64,000 nt of DNA from Georgfuchsia toluolica (GTDB lineage Bacteria > Pseudomonadota > Gammaproteobacteria > Burkholderiales > Rhodocyclaceae): positions 1 through 64,000 of the forward strand of contig NZ_CAJQUM010000001.1 in NCBI RefSeq assembly GCF_907163265.1. Reading direction: 5' to 3'. Positions 63,587 to 64,000 of the stretch are shown in pieces. Made by a program: the position numbers and the translations under genes. Numbering within the stretch: position 1 is the first letter of the stretch; every line of letters begins with the position of its first letter. The notes beneath the pieces are model-generated. The model saw only the letters and a list, made by a program, of their open reading frames with translations, did not search any database and was not told the origin of the DNA.

Positions 63587-64000
63587 ATGATCCGTTCGCT
63601 ATGGATTTCGAAAACCGGCCTCGATGCCCAGCAGACCCAGATGGACGTGATCGCCAACAATCTGGCGAACGTCAGCACCAACGGCTTCAAGCGGTCGCGC
63701 GCCGTGTTCGAGGATCTGCTGTATCAGACCTTGCGTCAGCCTGGCGCACAATCGTCGCAACAGAATCAGTTACCGTCGGGATTGCAGATCGGCACCGGCG
63801 TCAGACCTGTTGCCACGGAACGCATTTTCACGCAGGGCAATCTGCAGCAGACCGGGAACTCGCTCGATATTGCGATTCAAGGGTCCGGATTCTTCCAGGT
63901 ATTGCTGCCCGATGGAACCACCGCCTACAGCCGCGACGGCGCATTCCAGGTCAATAGCCAGGGCCAGTTGGTGACGTCCAGCGGTTATCAGGTGCAACCT
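63587..64000 (+). CDS. flgG: flagellar distal rod protein FlgG, 3' end beyond window
   Basis: The first 138 codons of FlgG, in frame to the last base. [50 protein letters not shown] is the FlgG signature. ATG 63587 has AAGGAG upstream. The rest of the flg operon presumably continues to the right. Confidence 0.96.
   Translation, partial: MIRSLWISKTGLDAQQTQMDVIANNLANVSTNGFKRSRAVFEDLLYQTLRQPGAQSSQQNQLPSGLQIGTGVRPVATERIFTQGNLQQTGNSLDIAIQGSGFFQVLLPDGTTAYSRDGAFQVNSQGQLVTSSGYQVQP

Noticed and set aside
1..64000. CRISPR arrays, tRNA or rRNA genes, prophage
   Set aside because: No regularly spaced repeats, no cloverleaf-like sequences and no phage structural genes were recognised.

Overview
The window looks like chromosome from a motile betaproteobacterium of the anaerobic aromatic-degrader kind (Thauera/Azoarcus/Georgfuchsia-like). 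The evidence is two benzylsuccinate synthase (bss) clusters for fumarate addition to toluene, a betaproteobacterial flagellar layout (flhDC-motAB...cheYZ-flhBAFG-fliA-flgNMA/flgBCDEFG), flhDC as master regulator, and outer-membrane DUF1302/DUF1329 proteins. The species assignment is inference; no rRNA is present.

Layout. (1) 1-3706, minus strand: a second bss module (bssC2-A2-B2-E2) with no activase gene. Its bssA is broken by one missing base before the glycyl-radical site, and its bssE has several frameshifts. A XylR/DmpR-type sigma-54 activator (4121-5824) is divergent to it, with a candidate -24/-12 promoter between them. (2) 6091-7413: a relic joining a flavoprotein start to a ferredoxin end, then an EamA exporter. 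(3) 7443-19937, minus strand: an intact bssD-C-A-B-E-F-G-H operon followed, in the same direction and tightly packed, by five unusual genes: a Cys-rich unknown, a DUF4258/YgiT-finger fusion, a DUF4037 nucleotidyltransferase-like protein, an NAD-dependent epimerase and a YtcJ-type amidohydrolase. (4) 20330-22260: an IS5-type element inserted in a decayed IS3-type transposase gene, directly upstream of bssD. (5) 22601-29738, plus strand: lipoprotein (Ycf48-like), MMPL/RND transporter, DUF1302 and DUF1329 outer-membrane proteins, ending in a strong terminator. This set is likely to move hydrophobic compounds across the envelope. (6) 30750-42836: chemotaxis genes (two MCPs, one with a haem-c motif; a tandem CheV; cheY, cheZ, cheA), a DUF3135 gene, a hemerythrin pseudogene and a histidine kinase with a degenerate ATPase domain. 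(7) 43120-64000: flhDC, motAB, a membrane methyltransferase, an HDOD protein, a second cheYZ pair, a PAS-GGDEF-EAL protein, then flhBAFG, fliA, flgNM, flgA and flgBCDEF, ending inside flgG.

How they work together. BssD would activate BssA to add fumarate to toluene; BssE/BssF are probably a MoxR/VWA chaperone pair for the enzyme. The envelope cluster may handle hydrophobic substrates or solvent stress. The chemotaxis and flagellar genes would move the cell along aromatic or redox gradients. The genes that degrade benzylsuccinate (bbs) and the usual bss two-component regulators are not in the window.

Caveat: several broken genes at the left are restored by adding one base. This may be true decay of a duplicate copy and IS elements, or residual indel errors in the assembly.
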